From a virus, in IMG/VR virus record IMGVR_UViG_3300020466_000079, positions 1 to 20,489 of that record: 20,489 bases of DNA; one strand, written 5' to 3'. Shown here in pieces: positions 20,272 through 20,489 of this stretch (within the stretch, counting starts at the first letter, position 1; each line of letters starts with the position of its first letter). Under the pieces are notes generated by a model that searched no databases, was not told the origin of the DNA, and saw only the letters and a program-made list of their open reading frames with translations. The position numbers and the translations under genes were made by a program.

Positions 20272-20346
20272 GATGATTCATCTAGAAGCGTAGCGCCGAC
20301 GATGAATCATCACGCCGCAGCCGCTTCGTTGCGGCTTTAAAAGCGG
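20272..20346. other. Non-coding inverted repeats near the window end
   Basis: GATGATTCATC (20272-20282) and GATGAATCATC (20301-20311) form an 11-bp inverted repeat with an 18-base loop. Next, CGCCGC (20313-20318) pairs with GCGGCG (20341-20346) around an inner hairpin AGCCGC-TTCGTT-GCGGCT. The T-run needed for a terminator is weak. The stretch 20261-20489 shows no convincing gene; an A9 run follows a GCGGAGCGAAGCGGAGC block at 20397-20425. Confidence 0.6.
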
Positions 20347-20489
20347 CGTCGTTAATAGGCTGGGATCTCGGGCTGCTTGCAGGGCGAGGGGATTTTGCGG
20401 AGCGAAGCGGAGCAAAAAAAAATTGGGGAGGGAAGAGAAGTGAGAGTGAACGACCGATAGTGATCGACGCAAAAAAAGAAGAAGCCCCC

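Noticed and set aside
20278-20472. 64-codon - strand frame near the right end
   Set aside because: It runs through inverted repeats, has no ribosome binding site and looks low in complexity.

Overview
The window looks like part of a tailed bacteriophage genome: tightly packed, mostly overlapping genes, a virion/lysis block on the + strand, a replication/early block on the - strand, and no rRNA, tRNA, transposase or integrase that I could see. Large internal-virion-type proteins point to a podovirus-like or related dsDNA phage. Several traits recall phages of Gram-positive bacteria, perhaps Actinobacteria: a PGRP-type amidase with a C-terminal peptidoglycan-binding domain, an r1t-type holin, and a small GCRCxxC protein. 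The host call is weak and rests on recognition, not on a search.

Layout. (1) 1-7487, + strand: three virion-type genes of about 200, 413 and 1863 codons, the first probably cut by the window edge. (2) 7489-8967, + strand: lysis cassette with amidase endolysin, a 48-aa protein, an r1t-like holin and a 110-aa acidic protein. (3) 13629-8964, - strand: replication/recombination operon in the order Cas4/RecB-like Fe-S nuclease, 240-aa unknown protein, RecA/DnaB-type helicase, archaeo-eukaryotic (prim-pol-like) primase, RusA resolvase, a possible PD-(D/E)XK protein, and a sigma-region-4-like HTH protein. It meets the late block tail to tail with a 4-nt overlap of stop codons. (4) 18701-13832, - strand: accessory/early operon with a good promoter at 18762-18790 and a TTCG-loop terminator at 13783-13812. 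It encodes a GP88-like cysteine-rich protein, a DUF932 protein, a transglycosylase-like protein, zinc-finger-like proteins and an HTH-like protein. (5) 20019-19052, - strand: a short operon of five small genes, with promoter 20066-20094 and terminator 18993-19030. (6) 20095-20489: non-coding DNA with paired palindromes and inverted repeats.

The most striking feature is a 17-bp palindrome, TTGTGGAATTTCCACAA, present 11 times between 13.8 and 20.2 kb and, by eye, nowhere in the first 13.8 kb. It sits between genes, just upstream of ribosome binding sites, beside terminators and promoters, and also inside coding sequence, where five unrelated proteins carry the same inserted peptide VEIPQ in the same frame. 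It looks like a dispersed operator/stoperator-like or other DNA/RNA control element confined to the two right-hand leftward operons. A second notable element is the leader of the replication operon (13631-13696), where mutually exclusive helices, one pairing 11 of 12 positions with the Shine-Dalgarno region, suggest a translational switch.
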